A DNA stretch of 64,000 nucleotides from positions 434,001-498,000 of the forward strand of contig JAGTXK010000027.1 in assembly GCA_019096195.1 (NCBI GenBank), read 5' to 3'. The notes under the pieces are model-generated. The model made no database searches. It was not told where the DNA came from and saw nothing but the letters and a program-made list of their open reading frames with translations. Source of the stretch: Boletus sp. NGJ. Its lineage: Eukaryota > Basidiomycota > Agaricomycetes > Boletales > Boletaceae. Both the position numbers and the translations under genes were made by a program. Positions 44,462 through 55,592 of this stretch are shown in pieces (position 1 is the stretch's first letter; the number at the start of each line of letters is the position of its first letter).

Positions 44462-45186
44462 TCATGCCTTGGCCTCCAAGGTTTCTAGGATGTCATGTGC
44501 ACTCGAGTCGACAGTTGTAATCGGGACCTCTTGTGCCGGCGCGGTCCCGTCTACCGGGGCGTCAGTGCTCGCCGTGACAGGGTCCGCCTCGGCTTCCTCC
44601 TCCGCACCATCCTCGAGCGCTGAAGAGGCAACAGAGTCCTTATCATCCGCGTGTTCCTGGTCTTTGGTCTCCTCAACTGTATCCGATTGAGTTGGCTCTG
44701 GTGACTCAGACTCAGGCTCCGGCGATCCAGATGGCGAATCGGGAAGCGGAACGCCTTCAGGTTGTATTGATGACGCATCATCCACCTTGTCCTTATCTTC
44801 AAGATCGACCTCCTTGACACCTTTTGTGACCGCCTTCACTTCTCGTCCTTCGACGGGGGGAACAGCATCTCCCTTGGGGCTCTCCCCCTCTGAGGCAGAG
44901 TCACATTCGGTATCCGGCTTTACAAGGTCGTTTTTCGACTTTTTCGCTGTGGAGGAGGGAGAGTCGTTATCATCTTGTTCAGTGTCGCTGTACCTGCGTT
45001 TGCGTCCTATCGTGGGAGCGTGGGATGTGGCTAGCGGTCAACCAGATCGGGTCAAGAAGGCGAAGCGAGTCAGCATCGAGGACACGGTATGTAACTCAAG
45101 ATTCGAAGTCACTCACCATCATCCCTCCACGGACGGTCAGGACGAGGAAGCAGCGAGGCCGAGACGCGTCGTATGAACTGAAACAT
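44462..45186 (-). CDS. Small acidic protein with basic N-terminus and NLS-like motif, unknown function
   Basis: Two exons, ~205 residues. ATG at 45186 (MFQFIRRVSASLLPRPDRPW), intron about 45033-45115 (GTGAGT…GCTAG), then ATSHAPTIGRKRRYSDTEQD and AKKSKND, two candidate nuclear localisation signals. A KAVTKGVKEVDLEDKDK block follows, then a long Glu/Asp/Ser/Pro-rich tail ending ETLEAKA. The intron position was chosen because only this join links the ATG exon to the acidic frame. The opposite strand has an open frame of similar length, but it would be Ser-rich and lacks a convincing start. Probably a disordered nuclear protein; no family is named. Divergent from the seryl-tRNA synthetase gene. 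Confidence 0.65.
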
Positions 45187-45607
45187 GAATGGCAAGATAA
45201 GCACGAGCTATAAGACAAGAGGGGAAGATGTGGTATAGGGAGAAGGAGCGTGGCAGACAGGAGATATGCGCGTGTCGAGTGTGAATCTCATCACCTCCTG
45301 TGGACGCGCTCTAAACTGTTTACTCTTGTTTACTCCCATGGGTCCTCTTTTCTTTTTTTTTTTTTGTTTATTGTCCACAACTTGGACGAAGAGAGAGAAA
45401 AACAAGAACAGTATCTATTCAATCCTTTTCTGATCTTGAAGGCCCAAAGTCATCCAGGCGTAGCTTCATGCACACGTCTGAAGTTTGAACAGTAGAGTAT
45501 CGATTACGTAACACAACCATCACTGATGACTCGCTCTATTGGAAAGATAAAAACCGAGACAAGATAATATACCCTCCAAACGTAGATCTTGACCATTTCC
45601 ATACACC
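45187..45607. promoter_or_regulatory. Divergent promoter region (acidic protein / seryl-tRNA synthetase)
   Basis: 421 bp between divergent start codons. A T-run (45349-45366) lies in the middle. No specific factor site was identified. Confidence 0.45.
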
Positions 45608-47404
45608 ATGACACTCGACGTAACAACCTTCATAGACAGCAAGGGTGGAAATGCAGAAGGGATCCGCGAGTCCCAGCGCAAACGCGGCGAGCCCGTCGAG
45701 CTCGTCGATCAAGTCATTGCGATGTATGCCGAGTGGGTGAAAAGTACGTAGCCACGTCGCTTCGTGGCCGTCTAGGGCATACAGATCTAGATCGACCATG
45801 TCGCATGCTCATCGTCGCCTCTAGAGGACTATGAGCTCAACGGCCTCAACAAACAAGTAAACGCGGTCCAGAAAGAGATCGGAACCAAGAAAAAGGTACG
45901 CACGCGCGCTGCATAATACGTATCATCCCATGGTGGATCCTCCACTTTCCAGGCCAAAGAACCCGCAGACGATCTCGTCGCACAGAAGAAAGTCCTCGAT
46001 GCCGAAGTAGAAGCCAAACGGAAGGAGACCCGTGAATGTGAACTGCTCATGCGCCAAAAGGCGAGCAACGTTGGAAACCTGGTAGCCAAGGACGTTCCCG
46101 TCAGCTTGACAGAGGTGCGCGTTCCGCTGTACTCAGCGGTGCATTTCCTCTAAAGTATGCACGACAGGACGACAACCTGACACTACGGACATGGCATCCC
46201 GATGGCCCCAACGGCCAAGTAGAAAAAAAGACGCACATCATGCCCCATCACGAAGTCCTCCTCCGGCTGGACGCCATGGATCTCGAACGAGGTAGGCTTC
46301 TCTATGCCCACACCATCATCGCTCAGCCCAACGTACACAGGCACAAAGGTAGTCGGCCACAGAGGCTACTTCCTCACCGATGACGGCGTCGATTTAAACC
46401 AGGCTCTGATCTCGTATGCCCTCGATTTTCTCCGCAAACGCGGCTACAAAAAGATCCAACCCCCGTTCATGGTGAACAAAGACGTCATGAGTAAGACCGC
46501 CCAACTCAGCCAGTTCGACGAAGAACTCTACAAGGTATGTCGTCCCGCGTCTCGTTAGCCTCATCTCGAACAAATCATCCGACGTGATCGCATCACACGT
46601 ACATAGGTCATCGCTGATGAAGATGAAAAATATCTCATCGCTACCTCGGAACAGCCCATCTCAGCCTTCCACACCGATGAATGGTTTGAAGACCCAAAAA
46701 CCCAACTCCCGATCTATTACGCCGGCTTCTCGACTTGTTTCCGAAAAGAAGCTGGCTCAGCCGGGCGTGACATGTGGGGCATCTTTCGCGTCCATCAATT
46801 TGAAAAGGTGGAACAGTTTGTTATCACGGCGCCCGAGGAGAGCTGGAACGCGTTTGATACCATGTTGGCCAACAGTGAAGCGTTTTATCAGAGTCTTGGA
46901 CTACCATATCGGGTCGTCGCTATCGTCAGTGGGGCATTGAATCTCGCGGCGTCGAAAAAGTGCGACCTAGAAGCTTGGTTTCCGTTCCAGGGTGCCTACA
47001 AGGAATTGGTGTCGTGTTCGAACTGTACCGACTATCGTGCGTCCTCTCTTGTGAAACACTCTTCGTGATGGTGTTTACATCAACGGAAAATACGTTTGAC
47101 AGAGAGCCGTCGGCTCGAAGTTCGCTGTGGTCTCAAATCGAAAGATCAACAGCGTAAAGTATACGTACACATGCTGAACGGGACCATGTGCGCCACCGAA
47201 CGCGCGCTGTGCTGTCTTGTCGAGAACTATCAGACCACGGACGTACGTTGCTAACCCCCCACCCCCCAGTTCTTCTTTTCCTTGATTGATCACGCTCGAC
47301 AGGGTCTCGTGATACCCGAAGTGTTGCGGCCATATATGCAGGGACGGGATTTCTTGCCGTGGAAGAAAGCGCTACCCAAGAGTCTGCTGCGGAAACAAGC
47401 GTAA
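45608..47404 (+). CDS. SES1: Cytosolic seryl-tRNA synthetase (class II)
   Basis: Charges tRNA-Ser (and tRNA-Sec where present) with serine. ATG at 45608 ([20 protein letters not shown]), stop 47402-47404, eight exons. The N-terminal tRNA-binding arm ([20 protein letters not shown], then [14 protein letters not shown]) is a long coiled coil. The catalytic domain has the motif 1 region ([20 protein letters not shown]), [10 protein letters not shown], motif 2 ([20 protein letters not shown]) with [19 protein letters not shown] split by an intron, and motif 3 ([19 protein letters not shown]). The C-terminal tail ends [13 protein letters not shown]. Length and motif order are standard and it looks fully functional. 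Confidence 0.95.
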
Positions 47405-47996
47405 TAGAACCGAGGATTATCGTACTACCGACGTCCTTTTGACTCTTGACCCCATGTGGTGACAAGCATACAGATAATATGGATGTGCGTTTCATATTCT
47501 GGACCACGGAGCCTAGCGGGCGTACCGCTCGTGTTACACTGTTAGGACCAAGGCCAGTCCATATCCACACCCTCGACTGGCATCTGTTACTCATGTATAT
47601 TGCTGAAATGGTGTCTAGCGATAAGAAAGCGAAAAGCGAAAGAAGTAACTGGGCAGCATACAAATACAGATCCAAGCTAGGTGATAATTGTCGACGTGGT
47701 CACAGTACAATAAATTAGCGAGTAAAAAAAAGACGCCGAGAGGGGTGTCGGAGCAAGTACATACATATGGGGATATCTCGAGTCAGTGGCAAAAGCGGAT
47801 AGATCGGTGGAACTGCTGAACGTCCGATACGATATAGTATGCATACGTAGATATACATATAGAGTGAAGGTCAAAGAAGAACCCCTCAAAAAATCGCCAA
47901 ATAACAGGATGACAGTCGACTTGGCGGGAAGGATAGATAAACAGACGAACCTGGAGGAATCGTACGGAGGAAATAGATGCCAGAGGGCGATATCAA
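47405..47996. other. Convergent intergenic region (SES1/IRE1 3' flanks)
   Basis: 592 bp between two stop codons. AT-rich with short meaningless frames. No gene. Confidence 0.5.
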
Positions 47997-50900
47997 TCAT
48001 GACTCGTTCAGGTCAAAGTATGCCCTGAACATGGACTCCGTACGGAGGTGTGTGGCGGAAATGACGCCATGAACGTGCATGAATAACCGCGGATATCGTT
48101 TTGTGAAGTAGCTCAAAAAGCCTTCCGGCATTGGTCCTAGCGTGCGCTTCACGTGGTCAGGAAGGTCTTGATAGTGGTGTTTCTGCGGTGCCCACGCCGT
48201 GCGTAAGGGTCCTGGATGGATGGATAGATGAGACGCACGAAAGGCTCACCTTGTTCCTCAAGGCCCGTAGCAGATCTTGCACGCTCTTTCCGTCGTATTT
48301 GCGGAATTTGCCCAAGTTTTCGATAAAGACCTTGTCGAGTCTTGCATGCCAGTCGTGTGCCACGATATCAAATGCACCCGTCTCGAGCACAACAAGAGTA
48401 TGGTCCCGAGGGTCTCGACACATGATTTCAAAGCGATCAGATGCGTCTTGGAGGAAATTTAGTCGGCGCGCTGGATCCCAGAAGAAGGGATGTACGAGAC
48501 AGGATGTAGTATCGGGTCTGTAGAAGGCGGACCCCAGGAAAAACTCGAGTCAGAAGCAATAACGAAATAAAGGGCAAGTCCAACTTGCCGGCGAGAAGCC
48601 TCCGGATCAAGCATCCTTCCTATCAGGTCAACAGCTTCTAACCCCTCCTCCCCAAACCTATCTAACCCATCCAGGTTTTTTACATTTTTGATGATATTCA
48701 CCTCCCGTTCGAATTTGCCCCCAAAGGGATGTGACCCATTCGTGAGGACATAGTAGAACAGACACCCCAATGCGAAAAGATCAATAGCTTTCGTTAGACG
48801 CGCCGTTGATTTGGGCGTGGATGAGCCCCCGTTGACCACAGTACCTGTGCTGTCTGTGGATGATTGTGATCCGTCATCATTCAGTGAATCGTCGAGTTTC
48901 ACATCGCCACGTAGAAGCTCGGGGGCTCTCCAACCCACAGTACCAGCAGCCTGTGCACCTTGTGCGGTCGGCAAAAAGCTCGTCTGATCGACTTCAAGCT
49001 TTTTACAAAGCCCAAAATCGGATATCAACATTCTCCTCCCACCATCCTTCCCAGTCGCACCATTTTTGGGGCCCGAGATGAGAATATTGTGAGGTTTGAT
49101 GTCACGATGTATGATTTTGAGTGAGTGGAGATGGCGTAAGCCTGACGTGATCTGCCGAAGCGCTCGTTTGGGATCAAAGGTCGCAACAATTTCCAGGTGT
49201 TGATCTGGGGACTCAATCACATCCGCGAGCGAGGCAGGACACAGTTCGAGAGCGATATAAAGGAAGTTGCCTTGAGGTTCTTGGTAGTAGTACCGGATGA
49301 CGTTGGGGTGGTCGTCTGATTCCTGCAAAAGGCTAACCTCGCGGGCAGCAAGCGTGACAAAGTCCTGAAGGAGGCGTTTAACGGCCACTGCACGCCCTTG
49401 GAGAGAGCCTTGGTACACCACTGTTCCATGTGATCCGAATCCTGGAGAACACACCAGTCAGCGGCTCCGACCAATTAAACCTGCCAAAAAAAGAATGAAG
49501 ATAATCAGACTCACCAAGAACCGTATCAGATACGACGAGAGAAGGTGCGGTGGGCTGGGGTGTCGCCTGAACAACCAACATTGCCGAACCAGGATGCTTT
49601 GGCTTTTCCTCGCCAGCGCTCCCACCACCGTCCTCTTTTGAACCCACAACGCCCTCAGTGTCCTTCTCTCCTTCGTCTTCATCAACAGCGCCGGAAGCTA
49701 AGGAATTATTTCCCTTTCCCTTCTTCCCTCTTCGCCGTCTGTGAGGCTTCCGTTTTTTTGGTGTTGCATCAGCGGTGTCACCTTCCCGTTCGCTCTCCTC
49801 GATGTCGTCGACGGTAAGTAACCCAGGTGAATCTAGGATCTCCTTCGAGAATGTGGGCGAGTCTGTCAATTGAATTGCAGGATCTGGTGAAATAGGTATA
49901 GGGGTGGACGGAAATGTCCCGACGTCTAACGATAATGATGGTAGAGGGATTGTCATGTCATGACTTTCCTCGTCAAGTACCGATAGCGGCACCGATGACA
50001 CTTCCATAACGGAGGGTTGAGAAGTAATGGAGGATGGAATTGGTGTGCTCTGAGTCTTGGGTGTGAGGCGAGGGGTCCGTGGGTATGGTTTGTAAAGGGG
50101 GAGTATGTCTCTGAATAGCCAAGTCGAACCAAAGATCATCGCCAGAAGGACGGTACCAAAGGCGGCGGACATTTTGAAACTTTCCCCTATGACATTCGCA
50201 ACAGACCTCCACGAAGGTACGGCAGTAAATGGATTATTGGTGGTATCAGAGGTATCTGGAAGGGATTCTGCTGAACCGATGACATTGTTTCGGGCCAAGT
50301 CGATCTCGGGTGGGAGCTCAGCGGAAGGGACGCCAGGGAGCTGTCTCGAATTGAGGGAGGACGCATCCAAAGGACGTTTTCCAGTCAGACACCGCGTGTC
50401 GAAGGGTGATTCAGCACACAGCTCTCTGAGCTTGCGAAGCTTTGTAATAGCATCGACTCTATCCGGAAGGTCTATGCGGGGAATATCAGAGGGCGGTGGG
50501 TCAATAGCACGGGAGTTGATGCTGTATTCGGTGTCCCCAAAAGCAATCAGTGGGAAGTGATCATTACCCATGACGAAGAGTGAACCTGTTTCCTCTACGA
50601 GTCCAACGTAGGCCGTGTCTGGATCATATATTGACGCCGGAGAGGACTTGTCAAAGCCCTGGAGAACATCTGAGATTGGCGGACGAGGCTGCATGAGCAC
50701 AAAAGGCTCCGACCGCCTAGAACTTGAGAGAACATCGAAGACTGCTACACTACAGGAGAGTCATGGCAATCAGGGACAAACGTCGTAATGCACCAAAAAG
50801 GGATGGCTTACATCGGACTGTCAAACGCTAGAGCCCACAAAATTTGAGAATCTTGACGCATATATGGTACTGAATCGCTGTCTCGTGCTTTGAATGACAT

Positions 50901-51841
50901 GATTTGACCGTTAGGTAGGGATTCAATGTAGATGTTATCTGGAGTGCGCCGGTAGGCCGCCTGGACAGCATTGTCCTGCATGTTGGGCCCATAGGAGGAG
51001 AAAGAGAGATTATGGACTGGTAGCCTACGTCCAGACTGGGAGCGATTGTATATGGCAACGTGATAATCTTTTCGACCATGTTCTGGAATTGAACTATATG
51101 AACCATTAAATTGAAGGGCTCACCTGTACGACCGACGAAGACCTCTGTGGGGATAGGTTCATCATTCTTTGACGAATTATCCTCAAGTTCATCCAAATCG
51201 ATCTCGTCCTTCTGAGTGAGGTCTTCAAAAGGGTTCCAGGGACACTCGGCGTTAATCGTCTTGACCTTGCCGGTTTCTAGTTCGATGGACAAGAGTGAGG
51301 TCTCTTTCTTGCCAACGAACACACGTTCGTCGTCTTCTCTGTCGAATTTAAAGGGGGACATTTCGACGAGCTGCGACATGGATACGGAGAGGGGTTGCAA
51401 CGGACTGGTAGGGGTTACCATGACATATATGTCACCGCTCTGGGGCTCGATGATGTAGAGCTCCTGGTGAGCGTCGTCGTCGTCAGTCAGGTCGTAGTCA
51501 ATGGTAGCGTGCTTAGTGCGGACGAGAGGAGCAAGACTGGAAGGGATATCGCTGGCTGCGGCGGACATGGACCACAGTTGTTGACCGGATGTGCGATTAA
51601 CGGCGTGGAAGCTACCGTCGATGGATGCAACGAGGACAATATCAATGAGCTTTATGTCTTCAGCATTGTCGCTGCCAGTGCGTTTCGAAGGCGCGCGTGC
51701 CCAGGCACGGGCGCCATTGAGCAACCTGGGATGTTGGGTGGAGAGGAGGTCGTGGTGGAGGGCAACAGCGTGAGCAAAGACGATGGCAAGGAAGAAGAAG
51801 AAGAAGGAGAAGGAGAAAATGCAGAAAAAGATCGGACGCAT
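47997..51841 (-). CDS. IRE1: Ire1, ER-stress sensor kinase/endoribonuclease
   Basis: ER membrane protein that senses unfolded protein and splices the HAC1/XBP1-type mRNA. ATG at 51841 (MRPIFFCIFSFSFFFFFLAI, a signal peptide), stop 47997-47999, about seven exons. The lumenal beta-propeller part shows DIVLVASIDGSFHAVNRTSG and QLWSMSAA. After GSLFVMGNDHFPLIAFGD comes the transmembrane segment (MSAAFGTVLLAMIFGSTWLF), then a basic linker (KKRKPHRRRRGKKGKG). The kinase has GFGSHGTVVYQG, AVKRLL, HRDIKPHNILI, SDFGLCKK and GTVGWRAPELL. The KEN RNase domain has DLLRALRNK joined over an intron to KHHYQDLP, then GFLSYFTKRYPRLFMHVHG; the RNase Asn/Lys-Arg/His positions are present. It ends YFDLNES. Divergent from JIP5. 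Confidence 0.95.
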
Positions 51842-51992
51842 CGGTCAAGAAACGTCCATGGATGGGGTGAAGTGGCAGAAAAGCGGCGCTGACAACCAGA
51901 AACGCTCTCAGCGGTTGCGCTGACACCGCACTCGGCAACGCCCAGGGCCAAATGATCCCTACTCCATCCGACTGCTACAGTAACATTAGAAA
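51842..51992. promoter_or_regulatory. Divergent promoter (IRE1 / JIP5)
   Basis: 151 bp separate the two start codons, so both core promoters must lie here. No unfolded-protein-response element was recognised by eye. Confidence 0.6.
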
Positions 51993-53519
51993 ATGCCAGA
52001 CATCCCAGTCGGTTCGCAGATATTCGACTTTGCTTTTCATCCTTCCAACACAACCGTATACGCCGGCCTCCTCAATGGCTCGGTAAAGGCGTTCCGATAC
52101 GACGAACAAGGCCAGCACCACCAGACTTTCTCACTCCGACCCTCCAAGCGTTCTTGTCGGTGTCTCGCTACCAACCAAGACGGCTCCCATCTCTTTGCTG
52201 CAGGAAAGGCCAAATCCATCTTGTACGTTTGTCCCCCTTGATCAGGTGTTTCCAATCCCGACACACCTAGCACCATCGACACGTCCACAGGCACGATATT
52301 TGACACTCGCAAAGATGTGCATGAGTAAGTGCCTTGTCGCACCGCCCGACCACCCTTGACATCGTCAGTGGCTGAGTAGCTCACCTGTGAATCGCATGAA
52401 ACATCTCCTCCCCAACATGTTTTGCACTGGCGATGACGACGGTGTGATCCAGGTCTGTCTCCTTCCACATGAGCGACTCCCGCCCATAGACATGTACTGC
52501 CCTAGCTTTGGGACCCGCGAAGCTTACAAGAAATACGTCGGTATACTCACCATTTTGATTTCATCTCCGACTTTTTATGGCTCGGCGACAAGAAACAGCT
52601 CGTGTCCACAAGGTAGTTATTCAGCCCGTAGCAACTGTTGTCTCCCGATTTTTCACTCATTTTTGTCCCCTTCTCCCAACTTGAAGCGCAGATGGCACAC
52701 TGTCAGTTATTGATGTACGTGGAAAGAAATTGGAGCCGCTTGCCCGGTCCGAGGATCAGGAGGACGAGTTGCTATCTATCGTTGCTATAAGGAAGTAAGT
52801 CCCTCTCTTTCCATTGCTGTGTTGGAATCATAGACTTCCGTTTTGGGACCTGTAGTGGGACAAAGGTCGTCGTTGGTACTCAATTGGGAATCCTTTCGAT
52901 ATTCAATCGCAGTCAAGGATGGGCTGACTGTGTCGACAGAGTTCCCGGGTAGGTCATCCGAACAGTCTTTGTGACGTCTCTCATCACAACTTGTGTAGAC
53001 ACCCACAATCCATTGATGCACTTTGTGCCTTACCGTTCTCATACCCCTCTTCCCACTCCACTGTTCTTACAGGATCGTCAGATGGTCTTCTACGTGCTGT
53101 ACAGCTATTTCCTACCAAACTCCTCGGTGTCGTTGCCGATCACGGGTCATTCCCCATCGAAAGGATCGTAGTCGACCAAAACGGTGAAGGAAGATGGGTA
53201 GGCAGTGCGGGACATGAAGATACACTCAAGATGACAGATCTCAAGGACATTTTCGAGGATGAAGATGTCAATGACGACCAGGAGCTCGACGCTACCGCTA
53301 CCGCTGACGAAGAAGTTCGTCCAGATAAGGATGAAGACCAGACACACTCCGACAGCACTCGTGGAGCTCTGGAAGCTGAGCCAGGAGATGACTCACACGA
53401 CTCCGACTCTGATGCGCCTAAGAAAAGGAAAAGAAAAGGGGGCAAGGATTCATTGGCAGGAACGAAAAAGAAAGGGCGAAATGAGATTGATGCTGAACCA
53501 TCCTTTTTCTCTGGCTTAT
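51993..53519 (+). CDS. JIP5: WD-repeat protein Jip5 (WDR55 homologue)
   Basis: Nucleolar WD40 protein needed for ribosome biogenesis in relatives. ATG at 51993 (MPDIPVGSQIFDFAFHPSNT), stop 53517-53519, about seven exons. Seven-bladed propeller pieces in order: VYAGLLNGSVKAFRYD, CLATNQDGSHLFAAGKAKSI, IDTSTGTIFDTRKDVHDSPV, FCTGDDDGVI, DFISDFLWLGDKKQLVSTS, ADGTLSVIDVRGKKLEPLAR with SEDQEDELLSIVAIRNGTKV, ILSIFNRSQGWADCVDRVPG, VLTGSSDGLLRAVQLFPTKL, and GRWVGSAGHEDTLKMTDLKD. The tail is acidic then basic (SDSDAPKKRKRKGGKD), as in fungal Jip5, and ends FFSGL. A decayed partial copy follows downstream at 54110-54965. Confidence 0.92.
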
Positions 53520-54109
53520 AGGGATGACTTTGAACAGCAGATTAAAATTTCATGCGCTCCTCACGAGTTGGCGTCATATACCGTGCTACCCATACGAAGC
53601 AGACTCCGCAACTTTCCTAAGGTGTTCCCAGTCTTAATCCCTATTTGCATTGGATGGTTTTCGCTAGACCTCTGTCATTTGAAGTCATGGTACATGAAGA
53701 CAACTCACGGAACCATTCTTCTTGGACGAGGGAAGACCTCGGTCGCAGTGTTGCGTACAGGACCACGCGTACCTCTGTTACGGAAAACTGTATTGGCGGC
53801 TTACTCCGGGTCCCCATTGACGGCCCTCGAACAAGCTAGATCATCCACTCCAATGGGTCTAACTAGCTTGTAGGCTCTATCTGGTACCTTCCCGACCGCG
53901 GATACAAACGTCGGGCGCGATTGTGCGCTTCAACCACAAGTGCCTCGCGGCCGTCGACAGAGCCAGTAAGGAGGATGCGGGGACGATACTTCCATTGATT
54001 CCCGATGTTTGCGGAGATCAGTGGAAACCCCATGAAACAGTGGGATTGATTTGCAGCGAAAATCGACATGGTGTGTGAGTCTTTCTCAGGTCATCTATGC
54101 ATATATGTT
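53520..54109. other. Downstream of JIP5, unrecognised
   Basis: Open frames on the plus strand such as SWTREDLGRSVAYRTTRTSV (53720 region) and NHKCLAAVDRASKEDAGTIL (53925-53990) have a protein-like composition but sit in different frames. They could not be joined to each other or to a family. Either degraded coding DNA or chance. Confidence 0.3.
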
Positions 54110-54965
54110 CTTGCAGTCTCTGGGCCCCATCACATAAGATTCGCTGGACTGAAAGTCAAGCTTCATCTCCGCGCCGGACTTGGCCGATTGGCCTGCAACA
54201 AAGCAACATCTGCGCATCTGGACAGTCACCTTATTTTTGTTCCACCAAGCAGACGCGCTATCAGCGACTGAGGCGCGTGTAAAACATCGGATCCGGAGCC
54301 GCTGATACTGTCCGAGGATCAAGAGCTCGAGAACGAATAATCAAGTTAGTACAATGGGCTCGCAAAAATCCCATCTTCAGGGCACAATGGTCCTTACTGG
54401 CAGGAGGGCTGCAAATAGAGTTTCTAGACAAGTCAGACAAAGAGAGATATGTCAGTCCCATTTCCCCCAATCATTTCCACGTTCCCACTGATGGTTGCAT
54501 GGACACCCACAGTGCAATGATGCACCTTACGCCATACCGTCATCACGTCCCTCTATTCGGTCGAAAGAGGAAGATCTTGGCGCCGGATAGGACGCGCTTC
54601 TTCTGGCTGGTTCATCGTACGAACACCTTGTGAGGATTGTAGACCAAGGCCTATTTTCCCATCGAAAGGGTCGCGGCAGACTGTGAGGAAGTGCAAAGCC
54701 ACATGCTTGACGGAAAGCCACGTTAGTTCTGACGGACATATATCACGCTTTGAAACGGTTGTAATTCGAGTGAAATGACCAAATGACGACGTCACGACAG
54801 TCAATTGCCCAGCCAAGCCCAAAGGTGAGGCGGAAAAAGTCAGGACCAGGCACGACCAAATCGCGCAATAGTCGACACATTGTCTGTGTGATGGAGGCTG
54901 AGCTAGGGGAGAAATCAGACAAGTCTGATGCGCCCAGAGGGAAAAGAAAACAAAAGGGGCAGCGG
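54110..54965 (+). pseudogene. Decayed partial duplicate of JIP5
   Basis: The DNA follows JIP5 colinearly. 'ggagccgctgatactgtccg' with 'aggatcaagag' (54294-54325) matches 52733-52765; 'tggacacccacagtgcaatg' with 'atgcaccttacgccataccg' (54499-54540) matches 52998-53036; 'ttttcccatcgaaagggtcg' (54653-54672) matches 53147-53167; and the translation SDAPRGKRKQKG near 54925 mirrors SDAPKKRKRKGG in JIP5. Stops and frame changes are frequent and no start codon or complete exon survives. The relic starts about 600 bp behind JIP5 in the same orientation, consistent with an old tandem duplication that has lost most of its first half. Confidence 0.75.
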
Positions 54966-55592
54966 CGAGAAAGCATAAGTTGACGCCTTTGGGTCTTACC
55001 CCAAGAAGTGTATATTCCTTTTTTTTTCGTAATACGAGTTTGCGTCGAAAACTGTTGCGCGATAAAGGCAAGTGCCCTGCTCTAGCCATGGATATCCGAG
55101 GGGGATACTTGCACCCGACAGGGACCACAAGGGTGAGAGGTGCAGCAAGGGGTGGCCTGGGATGATTGTTTTCTGTGCTTTCCACGCCAGGGTGCCCCTG
55201 TCAGCAGGTTATGGTTAATAGAGATTCCGCATCATCGCAACGAAGATCAGATCCGAAATGGGCCTGCTAGACCCCGGGCACAGCGAGAACCATTCCAGCC
55301 TTTTCTAGGCGGCCGAGCGGTACAATTAATATAATATAATATGGGGACTGGAACTGAACTTACTTTTGGTGTGCGGAGTTGGAGAACAACTCAAAATCGC
55401 CCTTCGTGATGGCGAAGTTTGCCAGTCAATGGTCGTGGCTGTACACAAGACTAATTGAGTTAGGCTCGGATCTTAGACGTCTTAGACACCCAAGTGGGTT
55501 TCGCTGTTCAACTAGCACTGCCAGTACAATAACTACCACCGTAGCTCTACTGCGGACAATTGATTAATCCCGAAGCCTTTTCCAACTTCATC
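54966..55592. other. Intergenic, ALDH7 upstream region
   Basis: Contains a T-run near 55018-55029 and a taatataatataatat stretch at 55327-55342, about 250 bp before the ALDH7 ATG. No gene. Confidence 0.45.

Noticed and set aside
44787-45176. 129-codon plus-strand frame with a KKAKRVSIED segment
   Set aside because: Competes with the acidic minus-strand protein. It lacks a good start and promoter context, and the minus-strand ATG exon splices well onto the acidic frame.
53259-53873. 204-codon plus-strand frame at the end of JIP5
   Set aside because: Out of frame with the JIP5 tail; the Lys/Arg richness is a by-product of the acidic/basic coding sequence.
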